Shown here piece after piece: positions 25,062-34,225 of a DNA stretch of 43,338 bases. The DNA is from Planctomycetota bacterium (lineage in GTDB: Bacteria; Planctomycetota; Phycisphaerae; Sedimentisphaerales; Anaerobacaceae): positions 1-43,338 of the forward strand of contig JACNGQ010000318.1 in the NCBI GenBank assembly GCA_014384025.1, written 5' to 3'. The notes below the pieces were generated by a model that made no database searches, was not told the origin of the DNA, and worked only from the letters and a program-made list of their open reading frames with translations. Made by a program: the position numbers and the translations under genes. The number at the start of each line of letters is the position of its first letter. Positions within the stretch are counted from its first letter, which is position 1.

Positions 25062-28000
25062 CTATTTCAATAATTGTTCAAGAAGATTTGGCAATTGCTC
25101 CTCCAGTTGCTGCAGTAACTGGCCCTCAAGGAGTTTACCAATATCAAGTTCGGGCATATCGACAGTACCCCTGAGTGATACCTTAATCCTTTTGCTGGTT
25201 GTTTCCTGACCGACTCGTACTGTTCTGCCATCTGCGGTGTAAGGTAAAGTTACGGTCATATCCAGGCTCTTATCCAGACCGATAACACCTTTGAAATTGA
25301 CGGGATTGTCACCGATATCCATCTGCATATCATCATATCTGAGAAATCCATCCCGCAAAACGAACTTCGTAGGATGGATAGTAATAACCGCACCGCGGGC
25401 ACTGGTACCGCCCGCTGAAAAAATCGTGCTGAGTAAACCTGAGGCCTGCAAGCGCACCTGGTCCATTGAAACCGTACCAACAACTTCAGCTTGATTTTGG
25501 GCGGCAGCATCAAGCGGAATAGTGAGCTGCTCACAGCTAAAAGAAGCAATGCCGCTGGCGTTGACGGCGTCTGCGAAAATTGGATTGAGGTACATCAGAA
25601 GCTTTTTGGTCGTCTGGTCATTGATTTTGATATTCTTCATTAGCTGGAGAGGTTCGGCCATTTTCAATTGAGCTGGTTTTTGGTTGAAATCCACCTGGCC
25701 GACAAAATTAAATAGGCCTTTGTTGACAGTAGTCTCAAACGGTACAATTTTGAGCAGGCCGTTACGGATTTGAATATCTACGTCGGTCGGGCCAAAATCC
25801 AATCCCATATAGCCAGCCTGTTCAAATCCCAGTTTGGCATCGGCGGTAAGATTAGACATGAGTTTGTCCGACTCCCCGGAAGGATATTCACTGAGGAAAT
25901 TAATAGAGTCTTTTCTCTGACCCTTAAGAGTCAGACCTTCCGGAAGAAATGGAGCAGCGAAAGTACTGACCGCCAACCAGTCATACTCCAACTCCGCTTG
26001 TCCGGTTAATTTAGTCTTGCCAGAATTATTAAGCTTGTTAAATTCGCCTTTGCGAATTTTTATTTGCGGGCTGTCCAGTTGTAATTTTTTAATATTAACA
26101 GTTTTTTCTTCGGGATTTATCTCAGCATCAAAAACAAGCAATACTTCATTCGGCTCAAAAGGCTCCTCGCCGGGATAAGTGAGTTTTAGAGCTTTAATTT
26201 TTGTCGAGTCGGTTTTTACTTTGTAGATGTTTTTATCCGAGCTTATGGAGATTGTTGATTCGGCGATACCTGCAAGCTGGGTTTCTTTAGGTAAAGAAGC
26301 AAATAAAACAGCAAATGGCTTCACTTTTTCAAGGTCAATATTCTTGGCGACAATATCCATGCTTACAGGTACTTGCGTATTTCCACCTATTGGAAGAACG
26401 GCCTGGTTTATATTGATTTGGCCCAGGCTCGCATTGGCTTCAATAGAATTAAAGGTCAGTACGTTAGTTTTTCTGTCCACAGCAAAAGCAAACTTAATAT
26501 CTGCCCCCGGCTCTTGCGCAGAGATACCATCTGAAATTATGCGAAGGTTTTTAACCTGCGATGCACCTCTGCCCGTAATCTCGCTTTTATTAACCGACAA
26601 AGTACCCTGCTCAACAATCTCGCCGGCTATCTCGTATTTACCTAAATCCACGAACTGTCCGAATTCCGATTGCAGTTTTTTCAGGTCAACATAACCATCA
26701 TATTTAAGTTGTTCAAGAAGCCCGCCGGCATTAATTCTCGCAAACGAAGCTGTTACATTAAGCTCATCAAAACGTATTTTTTTCTTATCCGTTGAAATCT
26801 GAAGCTTGCCTGTAACCGGTTGGGAAAGAGCAAGCTTTTTGTCTTCGAAGGTGCCTGTCAATTCGTCGAGATTTACCTCGCCATTAAGCTTGCCGCGATT
26901 TGCCGTAATATTTCCACTCAATTTACCTGAGGTGACCTTCATTTTCTCTTTGATGCCGAATGTTTGCGGCATTTGAGAAAGAACTGCGGCAGCATCAAGC
27001 TCGAAATCGGCATTCAAGCTCACATCCGACTCGGATGTTAAAAAGTCTGACCATGAACTAAATGTAGTGGGAACCATTCCGCCGATTTGCCCCACAAGCC
27101 AGTCACTGTCGAACTGAAATTGTTCGATGTTTATCAATTTCTGTTGGCTTGTAAGCTTCACAGCTACATTCAACAGGCTCGTTTTCAGATTGTCGCCATT
27201 TAGCGCCGATCCGGTTATATCCAGATTCTTTGCTTTGATTGAGCCGTTCAAATTCTCGAAGTTGCCATCTTTAATTACGGCATTTAAATCAGCAGAAACC
27301 AGTCCTTTGGCTTGAACATCTATTTTAGCCAATTCCAGAATCGAACCCAAAGATTCGAGATCCAGGTCATTAACTTCTACAATCAAATCGCCGGTAGTAC
27401 CTTTGAGAGACCAGCCTCTTATCGCCTTATCACGTTTAATTTTGCCCTCCGCGTGAATCTGTGCTTTCTCAGCCTTACTGTTAACCACAGCCAGATTGAT
27501 ATCAAAATCTGTACGCCTGCCCGGCGGCCGCAGACTCAGTTTTGAGTTTATCTCCGAGAGTTCAACGGTTTTTGCCTTCGAATCTGTCAATTTAAAATTG
27601 CCGTCGTTAACGACTACATCCATAACAAGGGCAAGATATCCGGCTTTGGTGGGAATCGGCTCGGACACACTCACAGATTCCTGCCTGCTCTCAGGTTGAT
27701 TATTGAGATTTACGCTTATCTTAGGCTGGTCAATTGTCGTCTGTCCGAATGACAGGTTGCCTGTTAAAATTGAACCATAGCGGGGCTTCGTGGTGATTTG
27801 CCTAACCTGGACGGAAATCGTGTCTGCATTATCGGCGAAACTAAGCCCTGCAATACTTATTCCTTTGAACCAGCCCATTGAAAGATCGGCGAAATCTATT
27901 TGGCCGTCAATTGAATTGTTGATTTTACCTGATACGAAACGATTGCCCTTATTGGATGAAATGAATGCAGGTACAAAAAAGAATACCAGCACAATCACAA

Positions 28001-28085
28001 TAACGATAAATATCAAAATCAGCTTGATTATCTTCGTAGCGGATTTTTTGGGCGGCTTAGCTTTTGATATCTTTTCAACCGACAT
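25062..28085 (-). CDS. AsmA-like inner-membrane-anchored periplasmic protein
   Basis: A 1007-residue protein with one N-terminal helix (residues about 18-41, VIVIVLVFFFVPAFI) and a long periplasmic part with repeated beta-rich segments such as KPRYGSILTGNLSFGQTTID, ISVNLN and GVIGLDKSLDMTVTLPY. This is the AsmA/TamB-like architecture (AsmA_2-type C-terminus), whose members bridge the envelope and carry lipids toward the outer membrane. The ATG at 28085 has GGGGGA eight bases upstream; an earlier in-frame start is not supported. It follows frr by about 94 bases on the same strand, so it may ride on the rpsB-tsf-pyrH-frr transcript. The lipid-transfer role is inferred from the family. Confidence 0.8.
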   Translation of the reverse strand: MSVEKISKAKPPKKSATKIIKLILIFIVIVIVLVFFFVPAFISSNKGNRFVSGKINNSIDGQIDFADLSMGWFKGISIAGLSFADNADTISVQVRQITTKPRYGSILTGNLSFGQTTIDQPKISVNLNNQPESRQESVSVSEPIPTKAGYLALVMDVVVNDGNFKLTDSKAKTVELSEINSKLSLRPPGRRTDFDINLAVVNSKAEKAQIHAEGKIKRDKAIRGWSLKGTTGDLIVEVNDLDLESLGSILELAKIDVQAKGLVSADLNAVIKDGNFENLNGSIKAKNLDITGSALNGDNLKTSLLNVAVKLTSQQKLINIEQFQFDSDWLVGQIGGMVPTTFSSWSDFLTSESDVSLNADFELDAAAVLSQMPQTFGIKEKMKVTSGKLSGNITANRGKLNGEVNLDELTGTFEDKKLALSQPVTGKLQISTDKKKIRFDELNVTASFARINAGGLLEQLKYDGYVDLKKLQSEFGQFVDLGKYEIAGEIVEQGTLSVNKSEITGRGASQVKNLRIISDGISAQEPGADIKFAFAVDRKTNVLTFNSIEANASLGQININQAVLPIGGNTQVPVSMDIVAKNIDLEKVKPFAVLFASLPKETQLAGIAESTISISSDKNIYKVKTDSTKIKALKLTYPGEEPFEPNEVLLVFDAEINPEEKTVNIKKLQLDSPQIKIRKGEFNKLNNSGKTKLTGQAELEYDWLAVSTFAAPFLPEGLTLKGQRKDSINFLSEYPSGESDKLMSNLTADAKLGFEQAGYMGLDFGPTDVDIQIRNGLLKIVPFETTVNKGLFNFVGQVDFNQKPAQLKMAEPLQLMKNIKINDQTTKKLLMYLNPIFADAVNASGIASFSCEQLTIPLDAAAQNQAEVVGTVSMDQVRLQASGLLSTIFSAGGTSARGAVITIHPTKFVLRDGFLRYDDMQMDIGDNPVNFKGVIGLDKSLDMTVTLPYTADGRTVRVGQETTSKRIKVSLRGTVDMPELDIGKLLEGQLLQQLEEQLPNLLEQLLK

Positions 28086-28178
28086 CACTATGATCCCCCA
28101 AAATATGGTTCGTACACATAAACACAAGGCCCTTCAACAAAACCTCGCGCCGTTATGAGGTGTGCACTTTTACCAAAA

Positions 28179-28739
28179 CTAATCGAGTATTATTTCATCC
28201 GATTTACTTTTGATGAGTACGTCAACATTGTCGGAGTATTTCTTGGTAATATCATCAGCCTGCTTCTTGCCGTTTTTAAGGTCATCTTCTGTGATGAGTT
28301 TATCTTTCTGCTGTTTTTCGAGATGTTTAATGGCGTCTCTTCGTATGTTTCGAATCCCAACTTTTGTCTGCTCACCTGCTTGTTTGGCCTGCTGAACAAG
28401 CTGTTTTCTTCTTTCCCCGCTAAGTGCCGGGATATTAAGTCTGATTACCTTGCCATCGACAATAGGCGCGATGCTGAGGTCGCTGGCTTTGATTGCTTTT
28501 TCAATTTCTTTAATCGAACCAGGGTCGAACGGTTTAATTACAATCATATCGACCTGTGGTGCTGCAAGCGTTGCCATCTGTTTCAATGGTGTCGGCGTTC
28601 CATAGAAATCGGCCTTTATGTTTTCAACCAGTCCGGTAGAAGCCATTCCGCTGCGAACGGTTTTTAGCTCATCATGGAGCACTTCTACGGCCTTTTTCAT
28701 TTTGGATTCGCTGTCAGAGAGTATCTCATTAACGGACAT
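28179..28739 (-). CDS. frr: Ribosome recycling factor
   Basis: A 186-residue RRF that splits post-termination ribosomes with EF-G. The N-terminal helix KMKKAVEVLHDELKTVRSG, the ISNPFD-type hinge (here VIKPFDPGSIKEIEKAI) and the C-terminal helical bundle with QQKDKLITEDDLKNG are all standard. Length is exactly normal. GAGGAAAG lies seven bases before the ATG. It is 29 bases downstream of pyrH, in the widespread rpsB-tsf-pyrH-frr order. Confidence 0.96.
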   Translation of the reverse strand: MSVNEILSDSESKMKKAVEVLHDELKTVRSGMASTGLVENIKADFYGTPTPLKQMATLAAPQVDMIVIKPFDPGSIKEIEKAIKASDLSIAPIVDGKVIRLNIPALSGERRKQLVQQAKQAGEQTKVGIRNIRRDAIKHLEKQQKDKLITEDDLKNGKKQADDITKKYSDNVDVLIKSKSDEIILD

Positions 28740-28768
28740 CTTCTTTCCTCACCTGGTATTTCAATTCG

Positions 28769-29494
28769 CTATTGTTGCATCATTATTTTAGTGCCGACCG
28801 GCTCGCCACAAATGGCCTTTGTTATGTCGCCCTTTTCGAAAATATTTAAAACAATTATCGGAATATTGTTGTCACGGCAGAGAGTTATTGCCGAATGGTC
28901 CATCACTCTGAGTTTCTTCTCCAATACCTGGTCGTAAGTCAATTGTTCAAAAAGCTGAGCATCCGGATTCTTCTCGGGGTCATCACTGTAAACGCCCTGG
29001 ACTTTTGTTGCTTTTATGAGCAGGTCCACATCAAGCTCCGAAGATCTCAAAGCAGCACAGGTATCGGTAGTAAAAAAAGGATTTCCAGTTCCGCCGGCCA
29101 GTATCGTAACTCTTCCGCGTTCAAGGTGCCGAATGGCCCTTCTGCGAATAAAGCACTCGCACATCGCGGGAACCTCTATTGCACTGAGCACCCTCGTTGG
29201 CTGACCAAGCTTCTCAAGCGTCTCCTGCAGCGCACAGGCATTAATAATGGTTGCCAACATCCCCATATAATCTGCTGTATTTCGCGGGATGTGACTGGCC
29301 TTTGAGAAAGTCTCCCCCCGAAGAAAATTACCGGCACCCACCACGACGGCGACCTGAGGGCCATTTTTGCAAATCTGTGATATCCTCTCGGCAATTGACT
29401 CAAGTGAAGGGCCGTCAATTCCGAATTCACCGGGCCTGCAAAAACTCTGGCCGGAAAGTTTCAGCAATATGCGACTATATTTGCTCGCTGCCAT
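28769..29494 (-). CDS. pyrH: UMP kinase
   Basis: A 241-residue hexameric UMP kinase of the amino acid kinase fold, converting UMP to UDP with ATP. The N-terminal ILLKLSGQSF, the VVGAGNFLRG loop, NADYMGMLAT-type helix (here TADYMGMLATIINA), AGGTGNPFFTTDTCAALR and KVQGVYSDDP are present. The start is an ATG with AAGGA six bases ahead. Gene order tsf-pyrH-frr is conserved in bacteria; the gap to tsf is 85 bases. Confidence 0.96.
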   Translation of the reverse strand: MAASKYSRILLKLSGQSFCRPGEFGIDGPSLESIAERISQICKNGPQVAVVVGAGNFLRGETFSKASHIPRNTADYMGMLATIINACALQETLEKLGQPTRVLSAIEVPAMCECFIRRRAIRHLERGRVTILAGGTGNPFFTTDTCAALRSSELDVDLLIKATKVQGVYSDDPEKNPDAQLFEQLTYDQVLEKKLRVMDHSAITLCRDNNIPIIVLNIFEKGDITKAICGEPVGTKIMMQQ

Positions 29495-29579
29495 TTATTC
29501 CTTATCTCCCGTCTGGACAGAAGCGGACTTGCGAGTTTCGTCGTGCACATCCTATATCACGGCTCACAAAGAACGTTTC

Positions 29580-30446
29580 TTAACCAACCTCAAATCGGAC
29601 ACATCTTTTTATTGTAGCCTCGCCTCCAGCCTGTTTGGCGGCTTCGGCAAGGACCTGTTCAACCGACTTGCTGTCGTCTTTAACGAAAAGCTGGTCGAGA
29701 AGACAATTCTCAGCAAAGAACTTCCTCATCTTGCCTTCGACGATTTTGTCTGTGATGTTGGCCGGTTTATTTTTAACCTGCTCGGCAAAAATATTTTTCT
29801 CACGCTCGATGATCTCAGAGTCAATCTCGTCCTTATTTAATGCCAGCGGTTTTGTTGCAGTAATGTGCATCGCTATGTCGCAAGCCGTCTGCTTTAGCAC
29901 ATCTGCGGCTGCTACATTGTCATCGCTGGTCTCAATTTGAACCATTGTGCCTACTTTTTCGTTGAAGTGTATGTAAGTGCTGATAAGACCCGGGCCGTCA
30001 AGCTGATATCTTGCGTAATCCCCCACCTGTGTTTTTTCGCCGGTCTTACTGACGGTTTCGGTTAAAACGTCACTGAATTTTTTGCCGTCAACAACAGTTT
30101 CAAGGATATTTTCTGCACCCTCTTCGGCCGGGCACACCAGGGCATAGTCGGACAGAGTTTTCGCTGCTGCCACAAATCCATCACTCTTGGCCACGAAATC
30201 AGTCTCGCAACAAAGCGTTGCAAGAACTGCAGTTTTGCCGTCCTGGCTGCTTTTACAGACAACCAGACCTTCAGTAGTGTCTCGTTCGGCGCGTTTGGCC
30301 AAAGTGGCGAGACCTTTTTTCCTAAGTGAATCCATAGCCTGCTCGATATCACCATCAGCCTCCTGAAGGGCCTTTTTGCAATCCATCATTCCCTGTCCGC
30401 TCATCTTTCTCAGCTTCATCACCATTGCTGCTGAAATTGCCGCCAT
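29580..30446 (-). CDS. tsf: Elongation factor Ts
   Basis: A 288-residue nucleotide-exchange factor for EF-Tu. The UBA-like N-terminus has VMKLRKMSGQGMMDCKKALQ, and the core has VLATLCCETDFVAKSDGF, the family's signature for contacting EF-Tu. The C-terminal helices with IVEGKMRKFFAENCLLDQ are standard. AGGAG lies seven bases before the ATG at 30446. It is the second gene of the rpsB-tsf-pyrH-frr unit, with 140 bases between it and rpsB. Confidence 0.96.
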   Translation of the reverse strand: MAAISAAMVMKLRKMSGQGMMDCKKALQEADGDIEQAMDSLRKKGLATLAKRAERDTTEGLVVCKSSQDGKTAVLATLCCETDFVAKSDGFVAAAKTLSDYALVCPAEEGAENILETVVDGKKFSDVLTETVSKTGEKTQVGDYARYQLDGPGLISTYIHFNEKVGTMVQIETSDDNVAAADVLKQTACDIAMHITATKPLALNKDEIDSEIIEREKNIFAEQVKNKPANITDKIVEGKMRKFFAENCLLDQLFVKDDSKSVEQVLAEAAKQAGGEATIKRCVRFEVG

Positions 30447-30586
30447 ATTAAAACTCCTATTCTTGTACTGCTTCTATTGTGTTAAAGGAAATCTCTCTAT
30501 TTGGAATTTGAAATTTATACAACGTCGGCCGGAAAAAATATCGCCGGCTGAATACTATAAGTTATCTATCGCAGACTTGTGCCTTG

Positions 30587-31444
30587 TTAATTAGACTCCT
30601 GTTGTTCGGTTTGCGCTTGCTGGGAGGCAGTATCAACATTCTGCGTTGGTTTTTGCTCAACAATTGGCAATGCTTGAGGTCCTTCTTCGCGAGCACGGGC
30701 CAGAACCGGTCTTTTGGAGCGGACGCGTCTGGGTCTTTGAGCCGGTTCCTGTCGAACAGAAACCATTGTTTTGCCAATCGCTACGGCGTCCGCCAATTCG
30801 TTAAGTATCAATTCAATCGCTCTGATAGAATCGTCATTAGCAGGAATCGCCACATCTACTGTGTCAGGGTCCGAATCGGTATCGAGAAATCCGACAGTTA
30901 CAATATTCAGTTTTCTGGCTTCCATCAGAGCAAGATATTCTTTTTTAGCATCGATCACAACAACAACGCCGGGCAAACGAGACATATTCCGAACACCCTG
31001 GAGATTAGTTTTTATCTTTCGCATCTCCCGCTTGAGTCTCGATGCCTGCTTTTTGCTTTCTCTTTCAAGGGTTCCATCTTCGACCATAGCTTCCAACTGC
31101 TCCAATCTCTGCAGCCGCGAGCGTACGGTTCGAAAGTTTGTAAGCATCCCGCCAAGCCATCGCTGCGAGACATAGTGCATTCCACACTTCTCAGCGACAG
31201 CTTCAACGGCTTTTTGGGCCTGCCGTTTCGTGCCTACAAAAACAACATCTTTTCCTGAAGAGACCACTTCAGCAAGAAGCTTTTTTGCAATCAATAATCC
31301 CTTTAAGGTTTTTTTGACATCAATAATATGAATATTACCGCGTTTTGCGAAAATAAACTGATCCATTTTGGGATTCCATCGGCTCACGCCATGTCCAAAA
31401 TGTACACCTGCATTTATTAGTTTCCGAGCCAGCTCTTTAGCCAC
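30587..31444 (-). CDS. rpsB: 30S ribosomal protein S2
   Basis: A 285-residue S2. Standard segments are LINAGVHFGHGVSRWNPKMDQFIF, the helix after SSGKDVVFVGTKRQAQKAV, YVSQRWLGGMLTNF and the final VDVAIPANDDSIRAIELIL. The start is a GTG at 31444 with a good GGAGG eight bases upstream. The C-terminus carries about 50 extra residues rich in Arg, Pro and Gln (from PRRVRSKRPVLA on) beyond the usual end; this tail is probably disordered. It heads the translation-factor operon. Confidence 0.96.
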   Translation of the reverse strand: MAKELARKLINAGVHFGHGVSRWNPKMDQFIFAKRGNIHIIDVKKTLKGLLIAKKLLAEVVSSGKDVVFVGTKRQAQKAVEAVAEKCGMHYVSQRWLGGMLTNFRTVRSRLQRLEQLEAMVEDGTLERESKKQASRLKREMRKIKTNLQGVRNMSRLPGVVVVIDAKKEYLALMEARKLNIVTVGFLDTDSDPDTVDVAIPANDDSIRAIELILNELADAVAIGKTMVSVRQEPAQRPRRVRSKRPVLARAREEGPQALPIVEQKPTQNVDTASQQAQTEQQESN

Positions 31445-31798
31445 AAAAAACCTCCAAACAATCTATCAAAACAAGTCTCATTTACTATATACAAACAGAT
31501 AAACCAAGCAAACTAATAGAAATTGTATTATATGTCAAGAAATTATATCAAGATTTTTTATGCGTCGCTGGTTAATTTTTCCGGTCAGCCGCAGTATGGA
31601 TGTCCTGTCATACCGTCAAACAACAGAACATTTACTCGGTGCATAGAATTATAAAATTGCCTGTTTTGATATGCAAACAACCATTTCCGCCGAAATAGCA
31701 GAGTGTTGAAAAAGCTTATTCATTGAAAAATGCAGACAGAGACCCCTAATCCCACCTGCAAACATAGCATCACTCGTGATAATTCTCAGACAGCTTAT
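31445..31798. other. Intergenic region upstream of rpsB
   Basis: A 354-base AT-rich region between rpsB and the gene at 31799, both on the minus strand. Its rpsB-proximal part holds the likely operon promoter. I see no further gene; a GTTGAAAAAGC motif near 31703 also occurs in reverse near 42926-42936 but is too short to call a repeat. Confidence 0.5.
31528..31539 (-). promoter_or_regulatory. rpsB: Candidate promoter elements for rpsB
   Basis: On the minus strand TTGACA (31534-31539) is directly followed by TATAAT (31528-31533), 84 bases before the GTG start. They are consensus boxes but lie side by side, so they cannot be a -35/-10 pair of one promoter. Either TATAAT is a -10 with a poor -35, or TTGACA is a -35 with a poor -10. 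Leader regulation by S2 is possible but not visible. Confidence 0.35.
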
Positions 31799-32212
31799 TT
31801 AATACCAGACTGAAATAATAATGTTCGGGTCGGTCTTTTTAGCCTGGATCTCACCTGTTATGATGTTTGTTCGTTTTATGACAATTTCAGGATTTTCTGC
31901 AAGCCATTTGGTGATTTGTTCATCAAGGAAATTTATTGCACCGGGATGCAGTTTTGTAAAAAAGGTCTTTATGCCCGTTATTCTATCGCTTGAGGCTGCT
32001 TTTTCTGCCGGCTTTTGTGCAACAGGCTTGGGGACCTGAATCTTAGGTATTTCCACAGGACTGCTGCCGCCCAAATCCAGGGGCGCATGTGAAATACTAC
32101 CTCCTCCGATACCGATCTCTTCTAAAGGAATAGGTTTGTCGAGGTCTTGGTCAAGCGGGATAGGATCGTTGATATTTTGCCCACTAAAACCACTGCCGTT
32201 GAAATTATCCAT
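31799..32212 (-). CDS. Conserved-looking hypothetical protein with disordered N-terminus
   Basis: A 137-residue protein in two parts. Residues 1-75 are low-complexity and disordered, with NDPIPLDQDLDKPIPLEE and many Pro and Gly. Residues about 78-137 form a compact domain, ITGIKTFFTKLHPGAINFLD, a helix LDEQITKWLAENPE and strands ending NIIISVWY. I recall similar C-terminal domains in planctomycete hypothetical proteins but know no function. It has no signal peptide. It follows the secretin gene by 126 bases on the same strand and may be co-transcribed with it. Confidence 0.7.
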   Translation of the reverse strand: MDNFNGSGFSGQNINDPIPLDQDLDKPIPLEEIGIGGGSISHAPLDLGGSSPVEIPKIQVPKPVAQKPAEKAASSDRITGIKTFFTKLHPGAINFLDEQITKWLAENPEIVIKRTNIITGEIQAKKTDPNIIISVWY

Positions 32213-32338
32213 AGACTGTTCCCCTTTAATATAAAAAATAGTTCTCCTAATGGCATATGGGAATTAAACGACTTGCCGCTAAATGAAAAATGGCATATTT
32301 AGCCGGATATCTCATTTGTCTTGTGTGCTTTAGTTTTA

Positions 32339-34000
32339 TTAGGCTTCAGGTTTTGTGTTATCTTTTTTGTCTTTTGTCTTTTCAGACTCAGCTTCTTGTT
32401 GTGCTTTTTCGGCCGCCTTGGCCTTTGCTTCAGCCTCGGCCATAATGTTCTTCGCTTCAGCCATTAGCTCCTCGGCATCGGCTTTGGTTTTTGCTGCATC
32501 GGATGTTGCTTTTTGAGCTTCGGCAGTAAGACGCTCGGCCCGAGCTTCTGACTCACGAGCAGTGCTTCTGACTTCCACCTTTTCCGCCTCAGCCTCGAGA
32601 CGAGAATGCTCAGCTTCAACGTCACGTCGTTGCTGCTCTTCTGAAGACTTATCTCCAAAGAAATCTGTAATAGCTTCCTGCAAAGCGGTTGGAGAAGCCG
32701 GTGCATGCTTTTTTCTGATTTCTCCCATTATTTCCTGTTTTGGTCTGCCGCCGGTCGAATAGGTAGGAGTCAGTATGAACACAGTCTCGACTGCCCGCTT
32801 TTCGGTATCTTCGCCGGAGAACAAAAAGCCAATCAGAGGTATATCTTTTAGTATCGGGACACCGCGGACAACACCAAACTCTAAGGTCTTTCTAATTCCG
32901 CCGACTATGAGACTTTCACCCGGACGAATGCGAGTTTCTTTGCTCGTGATTTCCCTTTTGGTAACGATTGGAACCTGCTTTACACCATCAGGAGTATTTC
33001 TTGCACCAAGCAGGATGTCGGTTTCAAGGGCGATGGTACCATCGGCAAAAACGTGGGGAGTGATTTCAAGCGAGTCAATGACATCCATATATTGTATTTC
33101 AGTTTGGGGAAGGTAATTAGTCAGACCAGGTATGAACTTAGTTACCGTTTGCAGCGGTATATGTTCAGTTGACTTAATTACTGCTGTTTTACCGTTGATG
33201 GTCTCGAGTACCGGGTTCATCAGGATTTTCATATAACCCCGTGATTCAAGCAGGTCCACCAGGGCCGTAAATTTGTGGGCTGCGCTCAAATATCCGATAT
33301 TAAGACCCATTCTGGCGCGAATAAGTTCCCTCAATGAAGCTCCCGGAAATGCAGGAGGGACTTCACCTCCTTCGCTTATGAAATCCTGAACGCTGGACCC
33401 GAAGGGCATACCACCAGGTTTCATCGCAATATCCTCACCGAACAGCTCAAGAATTTCAATAGTAGTTTCCCGGTCGAATGTAAAATCTGAATAAATCTCT
33501 GATATCAGGCAGTCTATCTTGATCTGAATCGGAGGGACATCCACCGCTTCCAGGAGTTCAAGTACAGCATCGACGTCTTCGCGAAGCGGGCATCTTACTA
33601 TCAACTGGTTGGTAGCAGGGTTACTACTGACGTTATAATCTGAGACGTTAGTTGATTTACCTTTTTCGTCAAAAAGTTGTGTTGCAAATTGCTCGTGGAC
33701 AATTTTCTTAAGCTCATCGGATGTATGTTGCTTGCAAAAGTAGAATAGCTTGAACTCCGCTTTTCCCCCAACTATTTGCTCGACGATTTTGGGTGGTGTC
33801 TTGTAGATTTCAGGAATTGGTATATTTGGATCATTAATAGAAGTGTCGATTTGTAAATCGTTAATAGCTTTCTCGGCGTTGTGTTCGGTATTTGTCTGGG
33901 CAAAAAGGGTACAAATACCCCCCACACAAACCACTAACCCTACAGTCAAAGCTGTGATTAGCCATCGACTGCGGCTGATATTTTGGCCGCTGTTGGTCAT
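32339..34000 (-). CDS. Type II/III secretin-like protein with charged helical tail
   Basis: A 553-residue outer-membrane pore protein of the secretin family. A signal sequence ends CTLFAQ; a short N-domain has NPATNQLIVRCPLREDVDAV (secretin_N-like), and the beta-barrel domain runs to VPILKDIPLIGFLFSG and ETVFILTPTY, the classical secretin end. After that, residues about 430-553 are a run of Ala, Glu and Lys (EEQQRRDVEAEHSRLEAEAE and on), a long coiled coil absent from standard GspD or PilQ. There is no other type II or type IV system gene around it. Orphan secretins are common in planctomycetes. Start ATG at 34000. Confidence 0.85.
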   Translation of the reverse strand: MTNSGQNISRSRWLITALTVGLVVCVGGICTLFAQTNTEHNAEKAINDLQIDTSINDPNIPIPEIYKTPPKIVEQIVGGKAEFKLFYFCKQHTSDELKKIVHEQFATQLFDEKGKSTNVSDYNVSSNPATNQLIVRCPLREDVDAVLELLEAVDVPPIQIKIDCLISEIYSDFTFDRETTIEILELFGEDIAMKPGGMPFGSSVQDFISEGGEVPPAFPGASLRELIRARMGLNIGYLSAAHKFTALVDLLESRGYMKILMNPVLETINGKTAVIKSTEHIPLQTVTKFIPGLTNYLPQTEIQYMDVIDSLEITPHVFADGTIALETDILLGARNTPDGVKQVPIVTKREITSKETRIRPGESLIVGGIRKTLEFGVVRGVPILKDIPLIGFLFSGEDTEKRAVETVFILTPTYSTGGRPKQEIMGEIRKKHAPASPTALQEAITDFFGDKSSEEQQRRDVEAEHSRLEAEAEKVEVRSTARESEARAERLTAEAQKATSDAAKTKADAEELMAEAKNIMAEAEAKAKAAEKAQQEAESEKTKDKKDNTKPEA

Positions 34001-34225
34001 AATTCTATACCCGTCTTCATAATCCCGAGTCCAACTAAACGATGTTTCCCACTCTCCTGAGGTTCAAACCCGGAATTTGACGGAACCTTAAAAAATATTC
34101 TATTGCATATATCATTTATCGTCAAGTATATTCTGAAAGAATGAGTAAAAATAATTTCCCCTCCAGGCTTACCTAAATTAAAAATATTAGACTAAACCAT
34201 TCTTTTTTGCTATTTTTTGCAGGTT

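Noticed and set aside
34060-34085. GGTTCAAACCC resembling a tRNA T-loop
   Set aside because: No acceptor stem, anticodon arm or D-arm can be fitted around it.
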